Below are positions 45,148-56,580 of a stretch of 64,000 nt of DNA, piece by piece; position 1 is the stretch's first letter; each line of letters starts with the position of its first letter. The translations under genes were made by a program, and so were the position numbers. The stretch is from Lindgomyces ingoldianus (lineage: Eukaryota > Ascomycota > Dothideomycetes > Pleosporales > Lindgomycetaceae), in NCBI RefSeq assembly GCF_010093535.1, contig NW_022985187.1, positions 540,051 to 604,050 on the forward strand, written 5' to 3'. The notes under the pieces were generated by a model. It made no database searches, was not told the DNA's origin, and worked only from the letters and a program-made list of their open reading frames with translations.

Positions 45148-46479
45148 TAGCCCCCCTCCTTCTGCAGGTTGTCCTTAATCCTGCGATTAGATAGGTCGGA
45201 TATTATAGTAACTTAGACTAGCCCTAGGCAGACCTGCAGTAGAGACTGTACAGGTTATACCTAAGTAGTACTTATTACTAGTAACTAAACTCTAATAAAC
45301 TTTAGTAAAAGAAAACTATGTCTAAAAAAGTATAACTAAGTAATTTAGAACATTATTACTAGCACTATAGCTGCTAATATAAAGTGTTTTTATTTTATTA
45401 AGTTAAGCTTAATAGGCCTATAGAGGCTAAGTAAAGCAAATAGTTTATAATTAAAAAGCCTACTTTTATAAAAGTAACATAAAATTATAACTTTTTTTTA
45501 ACTATTTAGTTAAAGTCTGCTTTTAAAAGTCCTAAAGTTTTAGTTTTAGTACTTATAGGTACTATAAGGCATTTATAGATGCACTGCTTTTATGTAAGTA
45601 GTTCTTTTTAAAAGCATAGTTATTAATAAGCTTATAATATTATAATTTTATTTAAAATAGCTTAAAGTTTTAATATATTACTAAAATAGTTTTAAAGTTA
45701 GTGCTATAAAGCTTTTAAAACTAAGTTTATAGCTACTTTAGTCTAAAGTTGCAAGTGCTAAATAAAAAAGTGTAGTGTTATATAAGTAAGTTATTTTACT
45801 AGTTTTTTTAAGTACTAATAAATTAGTGCTTTAGAGATATCTCTATGCATAAAATGCTTAAGAATAATACTTTTACTATATTACTATTTACTAAAAGTAG
45901 TTACTTTTTTAGTTAGTTAAGTATAAGTATAAGTAATAGTTTTTTTAAGCTATTTATATATTTCCTTATTTTTCTAATACTTTATACTAAGTAAGTTATA
46001 AGTAATAAGGCTTTAAAGCAACTTTAGACTTTACATAAAGTAAAAAAAGTAAGTGTAGGTTTAAGTATAAAATACTATTTTTACTATTTTTAAACTTTTT
46101 TTAAACTTTTTTTACTTTAGCTTTTTTTTAACTAGTTTTTTTAGCTATAACTTTATTTTTTTTTACTATGCCTATTACATCTTTTACTTAGTGCTTTAAA
46201 AAGGAGATTTTTTATACATGTTTATAAGCTCCTGCTTTACTTAAAGCCTTAGCTACTACTTATTTAGAAATAGTGCTATAGCTATATTACTGCGCTATTA
46301 TTTAAAAAAGAAAGTAAAAAGCCTTTAGCTTTTAATTTTTATATAGCTATAAACACTAATATATGCTTAAAAAGCATACTATTTAGTGTTTATAAAAGCT
46401 GTGCTAATAAAAAAGTAAGTAGCTATATAAAAGTAAGTGTTTTTAAAGCTTTCTAAGTTTATGCTAACTCTTACTTCTA

Positions 46480-47410
46480 CTGCGCTAGAAATATTCTTTA
46501 GTACTATATTAACTAAGCTTTTAACTATAATAAGTGTGCTGTTAAGACTATAAGTAACTTAAGTTAAAAACTTAACTTAGACACTAAGGCTTAGCTTTAC
46601 TATTAAAAAGATGTCTTTTTATATGCACTAGCCTTTAGAGAGCATATTAATGTATACTTTTAGTAGCTAAAGTGTAAGACTAAGGGCTTTACACTAGTAA
46701 AGTATGCCTAGCAGCATTAGGTTTTCTAAGAACATAACTATAAGTAGCATAAAGTATGTCTTAGTATTACAAGTTATTTAGATTATAGCTAACTTTACTT
46801 TAAAGTAGTTTTAGTAGTGTTAGTAAAAACTATTTAAATAATACTATTATTTAGTCTAAGTCTAAGGTAATTTTTTTTTAAAAATAGCTATATAACTAAC
46901 TAAAAGAAATAGTAGTACTACTATAGGCTAAATATACTTACTGCTAAGAAGGTAAGCTTACTAGTTATAAATTAGTAGTCTAGTACAGCATAAATAAATT
47001 AAAAGCGCATAAAACTTTTATTCTACTAAAAAAGTAGCTAGTAATGTTTTTTAAGAATCTTTAAGATGTTTTTATTATATATATAGAAAATACCTAGTCT
47101 AGACTTTACTTAGGACCTCTTTAGGTCTAGTGTGGCTCTAGACAGTACCTTTAATACAGACATTTCTACTACGCTTTAAGTTATAACTTTATAAGCTATA
47201 TAAAGTTAAAATTTTATAGTAAAAAGTATAAGTTATTACTTTAATATTTTTTTATGTGCTAACTTTTTTTAGTAATTTCTATATTATAAAGTTTAAATTA
47301 CATTAGGTTTTACTATAAGTGCTAAAGTTAGTATAGTTATACTCTAAAAAGTACTTATAAATATAGTGTTTAGCTATTGCTTTTATTATAATATATTATA
47401 AAAAGTAAGC
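46480..47410 (+). pseudogene. Unidentified plus-strand reading frame, about 300 codons
   Basis: One plus frame runs through the region with TAA and TAG as its only stops. It includes DVFLYALAFREHINVYF (near 46610-46660), GFTLVKYA, EHNYK, HKVCLSITSYLDYS and DLFRSSVALDSTFNTDISTT (near 47105-47165). Residue composition looks protein-like, with regular charged and hydrophobic spacing. It lies opposite to element G, between its chromodomain and its purine tract. I recognise no family. It could be part of G, a separate inserted element, or chance. Confidence 0.4.
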
Positions 47411-47429
47411 TAATAATTTTAAAAAACTT

Positions 47430-47980
47430 TTTTATAGTTATTAAAGTGTTTTTTAAGTTTTTAAGTAAAGTTTTTAAAAAGCTACTTAAGCTACTTTATA
47501 AAGAACTATCATTCTACCTTTAGATCTTAATATTTAAAAAAATTCCTTTAACTTTATAGTAGTCTCTGCTATCTGCCTCTAAGATGTGTATAGGCCTAGG
47601 CTATAAAAGCTTTTTTTTAAAAAGTCTATTTTATTACTCTAGCAGTAAAATATAAAAGATAGAATAATTTTTTTACATTAATTATAGTAAGTTTAGCTAG
47701 TATACTAGCCTTTTAATTTTCTTAAGTACTTTAAAAAGTTTTAAGTATATTACATTAAGCTTTTTTAATAAACACTATGTCTTAATATACTTTAACTTTA
47801 AAATAACTTAATCTTTTACACTAAAGTGTTTTTTTAAATGCTTAGTATTGTACTATTTAACCTAGTGCTGCTGCGCCTGCTTTAGGCATAAGTGTGTAGT
47901 TTTTTATTACTTATTCTATTTTAAAAAATAAGCAACTATTTAGTCCTGCAAGGCTAGTGCCTTTTTAGACTTATTTTATA
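47430..47980 (-). pseudogene. integrase C-terminus and chromodomain remnant, element G
   Basis: The minus frame reads KALALQD near 47970, then KHLKKHFSVKD.VILKLKYIKT, LLKKLNVIYLKLFKVLKKIK and LVY.LNLL. These match the gypsy integrase tail GD.VLL....I.T..PSKKL...YLGPFKVL.KI..LAYRL.LP. Then ILRSKGRMIVLYKVA near 47530 fits a chromodomain start. Stops are TAA/TAG at glutamine or tryptophan positions. Confidence 0.75.
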
Positions 47981-48165
47981 CCTAAAGTAGGCGCTTCAGC
48001 TAATAATTATCCTTAACTCTATTAAAGCTTTTTAGAGTAACTGTATACACTACACATATTAGGCATTTACTATAGAAAGAGCGTTTCTTAAAGTTATAAG
48101 TATACTCTATATATAGTAGCAGCTTGCACTAATTATTTTACTAGTAGTTTAATTATAACTAGTAA

Positions 48166-49606
48166 AATGTTTTAGTTTACTATAATCATAATAGTTGCTA
48201 GAAGTTGTTTGTCTTTTAGAGGCAGGTGTCTAGCTAGGTTGTTAGTGGGTAGCTAGGGTAGATTAGAGTACTAACATAGGTGCAAGTTAGGGTGCACTAG
48301 AATAGTATACTGCCTTAGAGGTATTACTAAAAACCTTTTAAGATTAATCTATAATAAGTCTAACATTAAAGTATTAGGTGTAGTTAATAGTTTACTTTAA
48401 AATAGTAAAAGTGTTCCTTCTTTCTATATTATAAGCTATTAGGTAGGCTACTATTATTTAAAAAAAAAAGCCTTTTTAAGTGTGTTTAAAACCTAAGTTT
48501 AGTACTTTTAAGCTAGGCAGTATCTTTTTTTATAAGTAAAAGAACTATTCTAACTTTAATATAAACTCTTTAATAGTAGCACTAATAAAGTAAGCTTTAA
48601 AAGTAGAAAATGCTTCTTTTTTACTTATTTTTAAAGTTTAAAACGCCTATTACACCTTTATTTCTTTATTACTAGTAATAAAGTAAGTTTATAAAAGCTT
48701 AATTATTTTTTCTATGTTCTTAAACTAAAAGTTGTCTAATTTAGCTAGGTATCTAGGCTTTAAGTATTCCTTTGCAATACTAGTAGTGTGTCTCTATACT
48801 AACACTATGCGTACACGCTTACTCTAATAGTAATCTAAATTAATGTTAAGTCTATTTATAATAAAGGCTTACTATTATTTAAACATAAGTTTTTTACTAT
48901 CTATAAAGTTCTTAATCTTAAGCATACATTTAGTAAAGTAGCTTTAAGAGAGCTTAAAAGTGCCTAAAAAGTTTTTTACTATTAGTGTAGTAAAAGTAAT
49001 TTAAAGCATTATTAGTAATAATTTAATAGTTAGTAGGAGTTAATTAAGACTAATAGTTTTTAATTTAGTTAGCTATTTAATTTATGCTCTTAATTAAGTA
49101 ACTTAGTTCTTAAGAGCTATATTACTAGAGTTTAACTTTAAATCTAGTAGGTTTTTAGCTTTAGGTTCTATAAAAGAGAGTTTAGCTATTAAAGTTAGTA
49201 GTTATTTAGCTTTAGTAGTAAGCATTTTACCTTAGCTACAGCTAGAGCGTGTTATAAGCTTTATACTAAGGTCTAAAAGTAGTTAAGAGTTAGGCATTAG
49301 TAGTTATTTTTAATTCTAATAAGTTATTAGTAGTCTTTAGGTTTCTACTTTAGCGCACTTTTTATAACTTTTCTAAAGAGAATCTTAATTATAAAGGATA
49401 AAAAGTTCTAAACTTAATAGGCTTTAGTTAATAAAAAGTTTCTAAAATTTTATTTATAATAACTAAATAATTTAATGTAATAGTGTGTAAAAAACTATAA
49501 CTTAAACTAAATTAAACACTTTATAAAGTTAAATATAGTTAAATAAATAATTAATGTAATATTATTAATAAAGCTATTACTAGGAAAAGTAAGTTTTTTA
49601 ATATAA
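48166..49606 (-). pseudogene. gag remnant, element E2
   Basis: Same gag as E1. The knuckle region (minus, near 48200) reads with CYNYSKL..F spacing like E1, but further eroded. A proline-rich linker precedes it. No open frame. Confidence 0.65.
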
Positions 49607-49896
49607 TGTAATAGCATAGGCAAGACAATAGGTCTAAATGCAGTAGAAATCTACTTAGAGGCATATGGAAGTGTGTGGGGACTTAGAACCTAGGAATGCT
49701 ATTAACACCTATAGGCCTTATATAAAAGGATATTAGAAAACTACTAAGCTAGCTATAGAGGCAAGGTGCGACTAAATACATAAGGGAATAGGGGTAACTG
49801 CAGGGGACTAGGTTGAGTCATGGTCAGGGCTGATACAGGGACCCTTTGGATAGGATCTGAGCAACCTAAGATGGAACAATTTGTAGAATTGTTACA
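49607..49896 (-). repeat. 5' LTR of element E2
   Basis: 290 bp, TGTAATAGCATAGG to AATTGTTACA. It matches 10081-10368, with C-to-T and G-to-A differences. The hairpin of E1 is present as ACAATTTGTAGAATTGT. Confidence 0.85.
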
Positions 49897-50299
49897 CTTT
49901 TTATTTACTTACTAGTTAAAGTGCAGCTACACTTATAAGTTTATTATGTTTCTTAGTGTTTTCTTAGTAACTTAGGTTTATCTTTAAAGATAAGCTATGT
50001 ATAAAAATATTAATGTTATGTTTATAATTAATTAGCTTATTATTTTTTAGCTATCTTAGTGCATAGTTCTTATAGTTAATTTATATGCCTACTTTCTCTA
50101 GTAGCTTATAACTAATAATAAGGTTATAACAACTAGTATTGTAAAGTATAGAGTATAATAGTATCTAGTAGCTGTCTAGAACTAGATTAGCTTTAAAGTA
50201 CTTATATACCTATTTATTTAGTCTATTATTATACTCTACTAGAGAGATAGGCGCTATCTTAAAAAGTTTTACTTTAAGACCTTTCTTTACTATACATAA

Positions 50300-52440
50300 G
50301 TGCTTAAAATAAAGAAGGTTATAGCTACTTACACTAGTGTTAATAAGGCTATTAAGCTTAATAGCTGTCCTATTAGTAGAGATGCAGTAAGGCAGCGTAA
50401 ATAGCTTTCTGCTAAAGAGTAGCTGCTACAAGTTAGAACTAAGGGCTCTATTATGCGTCTCTAGGGAGGAGACTTTCTTTAAAGTAAGGCTTTCTTTAAT
50501 AATAGTGCTTTTTTATTACTTAACTTTATATCTAAGTCTACAGCTTCTATTAGCTTATTTTTTATATAAAGAAGTAAATAGTTACAGCTAAAGTGTTTTA
50601 GCTTATAATAGTAATAGCATATAACTTTATTTTTAGCTATTAGCATTAGCAGTAAAGTTATAACTTACACTAGTAAAGTAGTAACTTATAGTTATAAAAT
50701 GTTCTTATAAGTAGGCTTCTTTAGACTCCTCTGCGCGCGCTAAGCACTAGTCTCTATAGCTACCTTTTATAGAGAGAACATAATCTGTTAGGTCTAGTAG
50801 CAGTAGTTAAAGAAGCTTATTATAGGGTTATAGTAGTAGATCTTTATGTATATAGGCAGTAAGCCTAAAAAGGCATTATAGATCTTATTCTTTTATTAGT
50901 CTAGCAGCAGCTTAGCTTTATTAGCTAGTTAAGTAAACTAAGCTTTAAAGTTTTTAAAGTTCTAAGATAACTTTATCTTTAGCTAGTAAAGCTTAGCCTT
51001 AGCTTTAAAGCGCTAGTAGGTGTTAATAAAAGCTTTTTTTAGAAATTTAATAATACTAGTAGCTATTACTTACTAGTTATGTTTCTTTATTACTTTAAAG
51101 TGTAATTATAAGTAGCTTAAAGCTTTTCTACTTATTCTTAATTTAGTGTAGTGCGCTTACATATTTTATAGTTCTCTAAGTTACTATCTAGGGGGATAAA
51201 GTAGTTAGTGTTATGTAGTAGCTTGCCTACTAGTAGGTCCTTTTAGTGCCTAATGTTATAGTTATTATTACCTATAAATATAAGTAGGTTTACTACTTTA
51301 GCAGAGTGTTATAAGCCTTCTCTCTAGCTTTATAAGGTAAACTGTATAGTGTTTAGTGTAGCTAGAGTTATAGGTTTAAAGCATAGCTACTTTTTAAAGT
51401 GCTTATAGTTAGTGCTACTGCAAGTGCGCTACCTATTTGTCTTAAAAGGTATAAGTAAGAAGTGTTTATAGATGCTAGCTTAGCCAGGTCTTTTAAAGTA
51501 GTAGCTTTTATACTTTAGTTAGCTAGCTTTACTAAAGCCTTATCTAGCAGCTTCTAAGATGTAGCTACCTGTCTCTAAGCCTTTAGTAGTTTCTTTTTTG
51601 CCTTATTAAGCGCTTTTACTAGCGTGTTAGTATAGTTATAGAAGGTCTATGTTTTAAGAATGTATTAGACTAGCTTATTTATAAAGACTAATTTTTTACT
51701 AGTTATAAGCATAAGTAGAGTAATAGTAAAGTTGTAAAGCTTATATATATTATTACTTTATAAAACCTTTTTAGTCTTAATTACTGTTAGCTTTTTATTT
51801 TGCTAAGCCTATCTATAGAGTTTTTTAATTATATAGTCCTTTTTAAACACTTTTTTACTGTAAACTTTAGCGCTACCCTTAACTGTCCTAGATGCTAGCG
51901 TGTGCTCTTTGCTAGTTAGTAGGGCAGTAGAGTCCACCTGCATCTTAAGCTTTAAGAGTTTCCCTATACTAGTATTAGTTTAATGCTGCTAGCAGTGCAG
52001 CTAACTAGTTAGTAATGCTGCTTTAGATTCTAAGAGGGTGAAGTAGATAAGGCGGTGGTGCTGCTAGTAGTGCAGCTGATTAGTTAGTAGGCCTGCTGTC
52101 TCTAGGCCTGTAGGATGCCTGCTGCCTTAGGGCTTCTAATTATGTAGTAGAGGATCTAGCAGGGTGATCTCTTCTAGAGTGGTAAGTATAATAGAGCTCT
52201 AAAATCTCTTCTGTTGTATAAGTAGTGTAGGCTCTTTCTTACAGTTAATTTAGCTACAGCGTCTTACTTAGCACAGGGCTCTTTAAGAGGCGTTAGGGTA
52301 CCTAGCCTAACTAGGATTTTGCAGTAGTTGTTAGCAAATTAAGCTTATAAGCTAATTACTTAGTAGGTAGTTATTAGCAAATTAAGCACACTAGCTAATT
52401 GCTTAGTTTAACTCTAATATTATGTTGCTGTCCTCTAGCT
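50300..52440 (-). pseudogene. gag and start of protease remnant, gypsy D
   Basis: Minus strand from about 52440 to 50400: gag with lysine-rich helices, then near 50350 a protease-like INTSVSSYNL, in place of an IDTGASSYN-type site (two G-to-A changes, as in B). Two short direct duplications are seen in gag: CTGCTAGCAGTGCAGC-type (51985 and 52065) and TTAGCAAATTAAGC-type (52330 and 52375). Confidence 0.68.
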
Positions 52441-52464
52441 AAAATAGAGTTAATTCTAGTTTAA

Positions 52465-52679
52465 TGTGATAACAAGCACTGTCTCTACTACTGTATAGAG
52501 CTAGGGAAGCAAGGTAGAGTAGGTCAGCTCTATTTTAGCTAAACTAGGATAGGGAGTGAAGGAGGCGAAGGGTTTTCGCGAGAGAAAAGCTTGCACAGCG
52601 CTAAGGCGCTAGCGCGCTCGCTTAACTCTTAGCGAGATTATATGACTAGCAGCGGAGCTTGACAAGCAGCACTATTACA
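52465..52679 (-). repeat. 5' LTR of gypsy D
   Basis: 215 bp, TGTGATAACAAGC to CACTATTACA on the plus strand. It is the complement of the solo LTR at 62672-62886. The half nearest gag resembles the gypsy B LTR. Confidence 0.88.
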
Positions 52680-53622
52680 ATAACTAACATTTTTTCTTAT
52701 AGTAAATAAAGCACTTCTTTATCTACATATAGTTGTCTCTAGATTATAGCCTAAACCTAAATAAAGATTTTCTATGTTGTCTTCTTTTACGTAGAGGGAA
52801 GTTTCTTTTTTGTTGTGTAGAGTTGTATTAGTAGTCTATATAGTACATATTAGGCAGTTTCTAAAGGTATTAGTTTACCCTTTAGTTTATAGTAACTTAA
52901 AGTAATGCTTATAAGTTGCTAAATAAAGCTTTCTATAAGGGCTTAATAGTAAACATAGCATGTTCTAGTTCTACTTGTCCTTAACAGGCTTATATAACAG
53001 CAGTGTGCAGTAAAACATCTCTTTAAAATTCTATTTTTAGTGCTTTTTATATAAGTGTAAGCTTATTAACTATTATTTTAAAGACTTTATAACTTTTATT
53101 AAAGTTCTTTTATTAGTATTATGTAAAGGTTATTATTATCTAGTTAGTCTAGTACTAGCTATAGTTTATATTAGTGCTAAAGTAACTGCTTAAAGTGTTA
53201 TACAAATGCTTCTAGTTATGTCTAGAGCCTATGTTATACATATAGTACATATTTACATAACCTTTTAGAATATCTAGAAAAATGTCTGTGTACTAAGTTT
53301 TCTAAATATCTAGCTATTAACATAGATTAATAAAGATCTTTATTTTATCTATAAAAATATTAACGTTATATAGTTAACTTATATAGTTATTATTTTTCTT
53401 TTATACTTTTTAAAATTATATAATTTTGTCTACTAAAAGTTTTTCTTTAGCAGTTTCTTTTTAGAGTAGAAGTTTATACAGGTTGCAATGTAGTAGAGAT
53501 TGTATAAGTAGTATTAGTAGTGCATACACTACAGCAGGCAGTGGTGTGTACAATTAGAGGTGTGGGACAGGCGTTAGATAGGGTGGCATGTATTGTTTGT
53601 ACAGTGATTAGTGTAGTACTAG
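52680..53622 (-). pseudogene. gag remnant, copia C2
   Basis: Minus strand: proline-rich part near 53600-53490 as in C1, then a long eroded stretch and a basic, cysteine-containing end (FPLRKRRQHRK, KKCFIYYKKKC). The basic plus cysteine arrangement is what gag nucleocapsid regions look like. C1 lacks 52680-53195 because of its deletion. Confidence 0.62.
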
Positions 53623-53778
53623 CTAAGGTGTGTGCCTACAGGTAACCCCACCACACTTTTACCTCGGCTAACTAACTATTAGGTAAGTCGACCACACAAA
53701 ATTTAACCCCACTAACTAAAATTCCTATTTCCTCACCCTACCAACCCCATCACTACTTCTCGCTGACACCTTGTGAAC

Positions 53779-53931
53779 ATGTCCAAGCAGCTTTTAATAA
53801 GCGTAAGTAGCTCCTACTTCCATTGCCGAGCCCATCTAAATGCGTTCCAGGAAGCCTACAAGGCGTACTGCGGCCTTAGTTGCTTGCCCTTTAGCGCTAA
53901 GCCCTTTAGTAAAGTAGGCATCTTAACTTAA
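53779..53931 (+). CDS. Short open frame, possible first exon in the 4.8-kb TIR element
   Basis: ATG at 53779 starts a 50-codon frame, MSKQLLISVSSSYFHCRAHL..., ending ...SAKPFSKVGILT before TAA. It sits in a clearly less RIPped part. The text after it (TTCTAACGCGTTTAG and, further, TGTATTTTAG) could be an intron, so the frame may be an exon. No family recognised. It may not be expressed. Confidence 0.35.
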   Translation: MSKQLLISVSSSYFHCRAHLNAFQEAYKAYCGLSCLPFSAKPFSKVGILT

Positions 53932-54124
53932 TAGCAACAGGTTTCTAACGCGTTTAGAACAAGGATAACACAATTTGCGTGTATTTTAGGGAGGTATATT
54001 GCAGAGTTAGTGTGGGTGGAGAGCTCTGCAGAGTAAGTTGCAATCTGTTCCTAATGCGTTTTAACATGTTTAATAGCATTTAAAACACATCCTAACGTGT
54101 TTAGAACATGTTTAAGTTACAAGG

Positions 54125-54533
54125 AGCGCTAGTTAATCACATTAAGAAGTACTATAAAGAGGTCTAGGTAAAGGCAGTAGAGCAGACTAGAAATTCTTCT
54201 ATAGCAAAGATTAATCTTACTTATAGTAGGTTATTAACAACCTGTTTGCATTATGTTTCTAATAGCATAGCAGACTTCTTCTTAGGAGTTATAAAAAAGC
54301 ATAATAAGATTGTTAGAGGAAGGGGTTTTAAACCTGTTTAGAACGTCGCTAAGCTCCCACTAATCCCGCGCTGTCGCAACACGCAGGTTGGTGTTAACCT
54401 AAAGCTAACTGCATCCCACTTAAAACACGTTAGGCAGCGCTGTTCTAAACGCCTTGTAAAGCAAATCCTAACTAGTTCTAAACGCCTTAAGCTTCCCCTC
54501 TACAAGAAAACAAACAATAGTAAAGATTAAAAA
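54125..54533 (+). pseudogene. Plus-strand reading frame in the 4.8-kb TIR element
   Basis: One frame of about 135 codons, interrupted by two TAG (glutamine positions), contains GALVNHIKKYYKEV, ADFFLGVIKKHNKIVRGRGF, PRCRNTQVG and LKHVRQRCSKRLVKQIL. It is basic and probably helical, possibly a DNA-binding region. Further right, near 54645-54680, FPCKVCKSF could be half of a zinc finger. Unidentified. Confidence 0.45.
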
Positions 54534-55140
54534 GCTAGTAAAGTATGTTTCTACCTTATTAAACTTTTAATAACCTGTTAAAAACATGTTTAGGTTAACT
54601 TTACTACAGCTAAGAATATAATTAAGAAGGTAGGTAGAGTGTTTCCTTGTAAGGTTTGCAAGAGCTTTAGTGCTATTAAAGAAAACCTAAACTTAAAGGG
54701 TAACTTCCTGCTTCTTCTATTATTCTAACGTATTCCTAACATGTTTAGAATGCAAATGGAATAATGCATGCAATAGCACTAAGTAGTTTAAAGGCTAGAA
54801 TAACTTAAAGAGTAAGGATAATGCAGAGGGTAAGAATAATAAGAAATAAATTTATATATAATTTAAGTTAAGTTCTAAACATGTTTAAAACATGTCTTTA
54901 CATATTTTTATACTGCATTTTGTTTTTAAGGTGTTCCTAAGAGGATCTTAATAAGATTAGTAAGGCAGTAAATATACTCTAAAGTAAGAAAGGATGTTCT
55001 TAATCTTAGGACTGTACAACCTAACCTTATGCTGTTTAGAACATGTTCTTAACATAATAAGGTAATTGTGTTGTCTTTATTTAAAGCCCTCTTCTTTTCT
55101 AGTAACTCTAGCTTAAGCAACTTATTTTGTAGCTTCTGCT

Positions 55141-55275
55141 TTCTTATGTTTACCTTTTTTTCTCTTATGCTTGCCTTTTTTTCTCTTACGCTTGCCTCTT
55201 TTTCTCTTACGCTTGCCTCTTTTTCTCTTACGCTTGCCTCTTTTTCTCTTACGCTTGCCTCTTTTTCTTTTAGCT
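55141..55275 (-). repeat. 21-bp tandem repeat encoding a basic heptad
   Basis: About six copies of CTCTTACGCTTGCCTCTTTT(T). On the minus strand one frame reads GKRKRKR repeatedly, a strongly basic stretch like a nuclear-localisation or DNA-binding tail. The plus-strand frame (FSLTLAS repeats, 55068-55292) is the complement and less likely. Left copies are degenerated. Confidence 0.75.
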
Positions 55276-56379
55276 TAAGGGCTGAATGTTAGGCCTAGGC
55301 AGTAAGTTTCTGTTAAAGTGCTTACTGCTAGAGACTTAGCTGTAATAATAGTAATCTAATTGTTATCTAAACAGGTTATAATAACGTTAAAGTTAAATTG
55401 CTATCCTGTGTTGCTATTTAAGCTTCTAGGGATAGTGTATGCCTAACAGCTGGCAATTGCTGTTGTCTAGAGCTGTTATAAGCTTTAACATAGCTAGATA
55501 ATAAGGCTTAGAATAAGATAGCGTTATTGCTATTATTATTAGAGTTGTAATTTATGTTTAAATTAAGATAGTCTTATTGCTTATGTTCTAATTACGTTAG
55601 TAACACCTCTAAAACATGTTAATAATGCACGTACTTTCTCTGGCTATGTGTATGCTATACTAAGAAATAAGGCTTGTAGAACAATAGCTATAGCGTATAT
55701 CTCTTTCTACTTGTGTGTTTTACTAATTAATATTGCGCTAGTTAAGCTTTTAGGCCCTATTTATGTTTAGACTACGTTTAAAAAGCTTAGACATTTAACT
55801 TACGCTAGAATTACTAGTAAAAGGTGTAAAGCCTTCTTAAATAAATATAACTTCTTAGCAGCCTACTTAACATTATTAAAAGTCTCCTCTAAGACGTTCT
55901 AATTATGTTAAGTTATTAATGTAATATTTTTGTTAAGCCTTACAGCAATTACTTTATTGCGTTTATACTTTGCCTAGCAACTAATAGTTAGACTCTCCTG
56001 CTCTATAAACACGTTATAAATGTGTTACAGACGTTATAGGAACATATTTACCTATTAATTAAACGCACAGAGTGTTGTACTCTTCCTAGCTTTAGTAGGT
56101 AAGAAGTGCTTACATCTGTTAATGTACAGAAGCAAAGGCTGGATCTAGACCACCTGTTGCAGTTTTGATACTCTGCATAAAGTGCGCCTTACAAAACTTA
56201 TCTTATCTCTCTTTAAACATATTAAGATACATGCTTAAATAGTATCTTAAAGCATTTCTAATAGATGCGTCTCTTCTTATAATTAATATATATACAGGCA
56301 AGAGTAAAAACTAAACACGTTAGCACCTTTATTACAACACGTTCTTAACGTGTCTACTCACGTTTTCTATGCTGCTTAT

Positions 56380-56580
56380 AGTAGAAGGCAAAAATAAGTT
56401 TATAAAAGCCATGTGATACACGCTTAAAGAAGAGGTCTAACTAGAACGTCTCTAGGCTTGCAAAGACAGCAGCCTGGTCTTTCTGCATAGTTACTACAAT
56501 AGTGCTAATATTGTTTGTGAAGATTTCTCTAATATATGCCTAGAACACGTTAGAGACAAGATGTAAACATGTTAGTAACT
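56380..56580 (-). pseudogene. Minus-strand reading frame in the 4.8-kb TIR element
   Basis: The minus frame reads AYIREIFTNNISTIVVTMQK, DQAAVFASLETF, then after one TAG LDLFFKRVSHGFYKLIFAFY. A DQAA.F..A..F string is faintly like the Mutator-type transposase core, but this is not enough to name it. Confidence 0.35.

Larger units (their letters stand above)
44948..48165 (-). mobile_element. Gypsy-type LTR element G, minus strand, 3' part only
   Basis: On the minus strand: integrase C-terminus and chromodomain (47980-47430), then 2.2 kb, then a purine tract (complement of TAGCCCCCCTCCTTCTGC, 45148-45165) directly before an LTR (44948-45147). The upstream part is cut at about 48165 by E2. The LTR is unlike those of D or E2, so G is a separate element unless the 45148-47400 region has an unseen insertion. 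A short AT-rich joint (44876-44947) separates it from A4. Confidence 0.65.
48166..49896 (-). mobile_element. LTR retrotransposon E2, minus strand, 5' part
   Basis: 5' LTR at 49607-49896 and gag to the left on the minus strand, with the zinc knuckle near 48175-48260. It aligns throughout with E1 (8640-10368) and is more strongly RIPped. Left of about 48165 the similarity stops. Confidence 0.82.
49897..52679 (-). mobile_element. Gypsy element D (relative of B), minus strand, 5' part
   Basis: 5' LTR at 52465-52679 and gag leftwards. The minus sequence near 51000-50850 aligns with gypsy B gag (20380-20600), and the protease region aligns near 50320-50400. It is cut at 49897 by E2. The LTR begins directly beside copia C2 sequence, so D appears to have inserted into C2; the other boundary is not visible. 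Confidence 0.8.

Noticed and set aside
44948..52679. G and D as one minus-strand gypsy element with E2 inside it
   Set aside because: Their LTRs (200 and 215 bp) are unrelated, and RT and most of the integrase are missing between them; kept as two elements.
55068..55292. Plus-strand frame with FSLTLAS repeats
   Set aside because: It is the complement of the basic GKRKRKR repeat and low in complexity; it does not extend beyond the minisatellite in a protein-like way.
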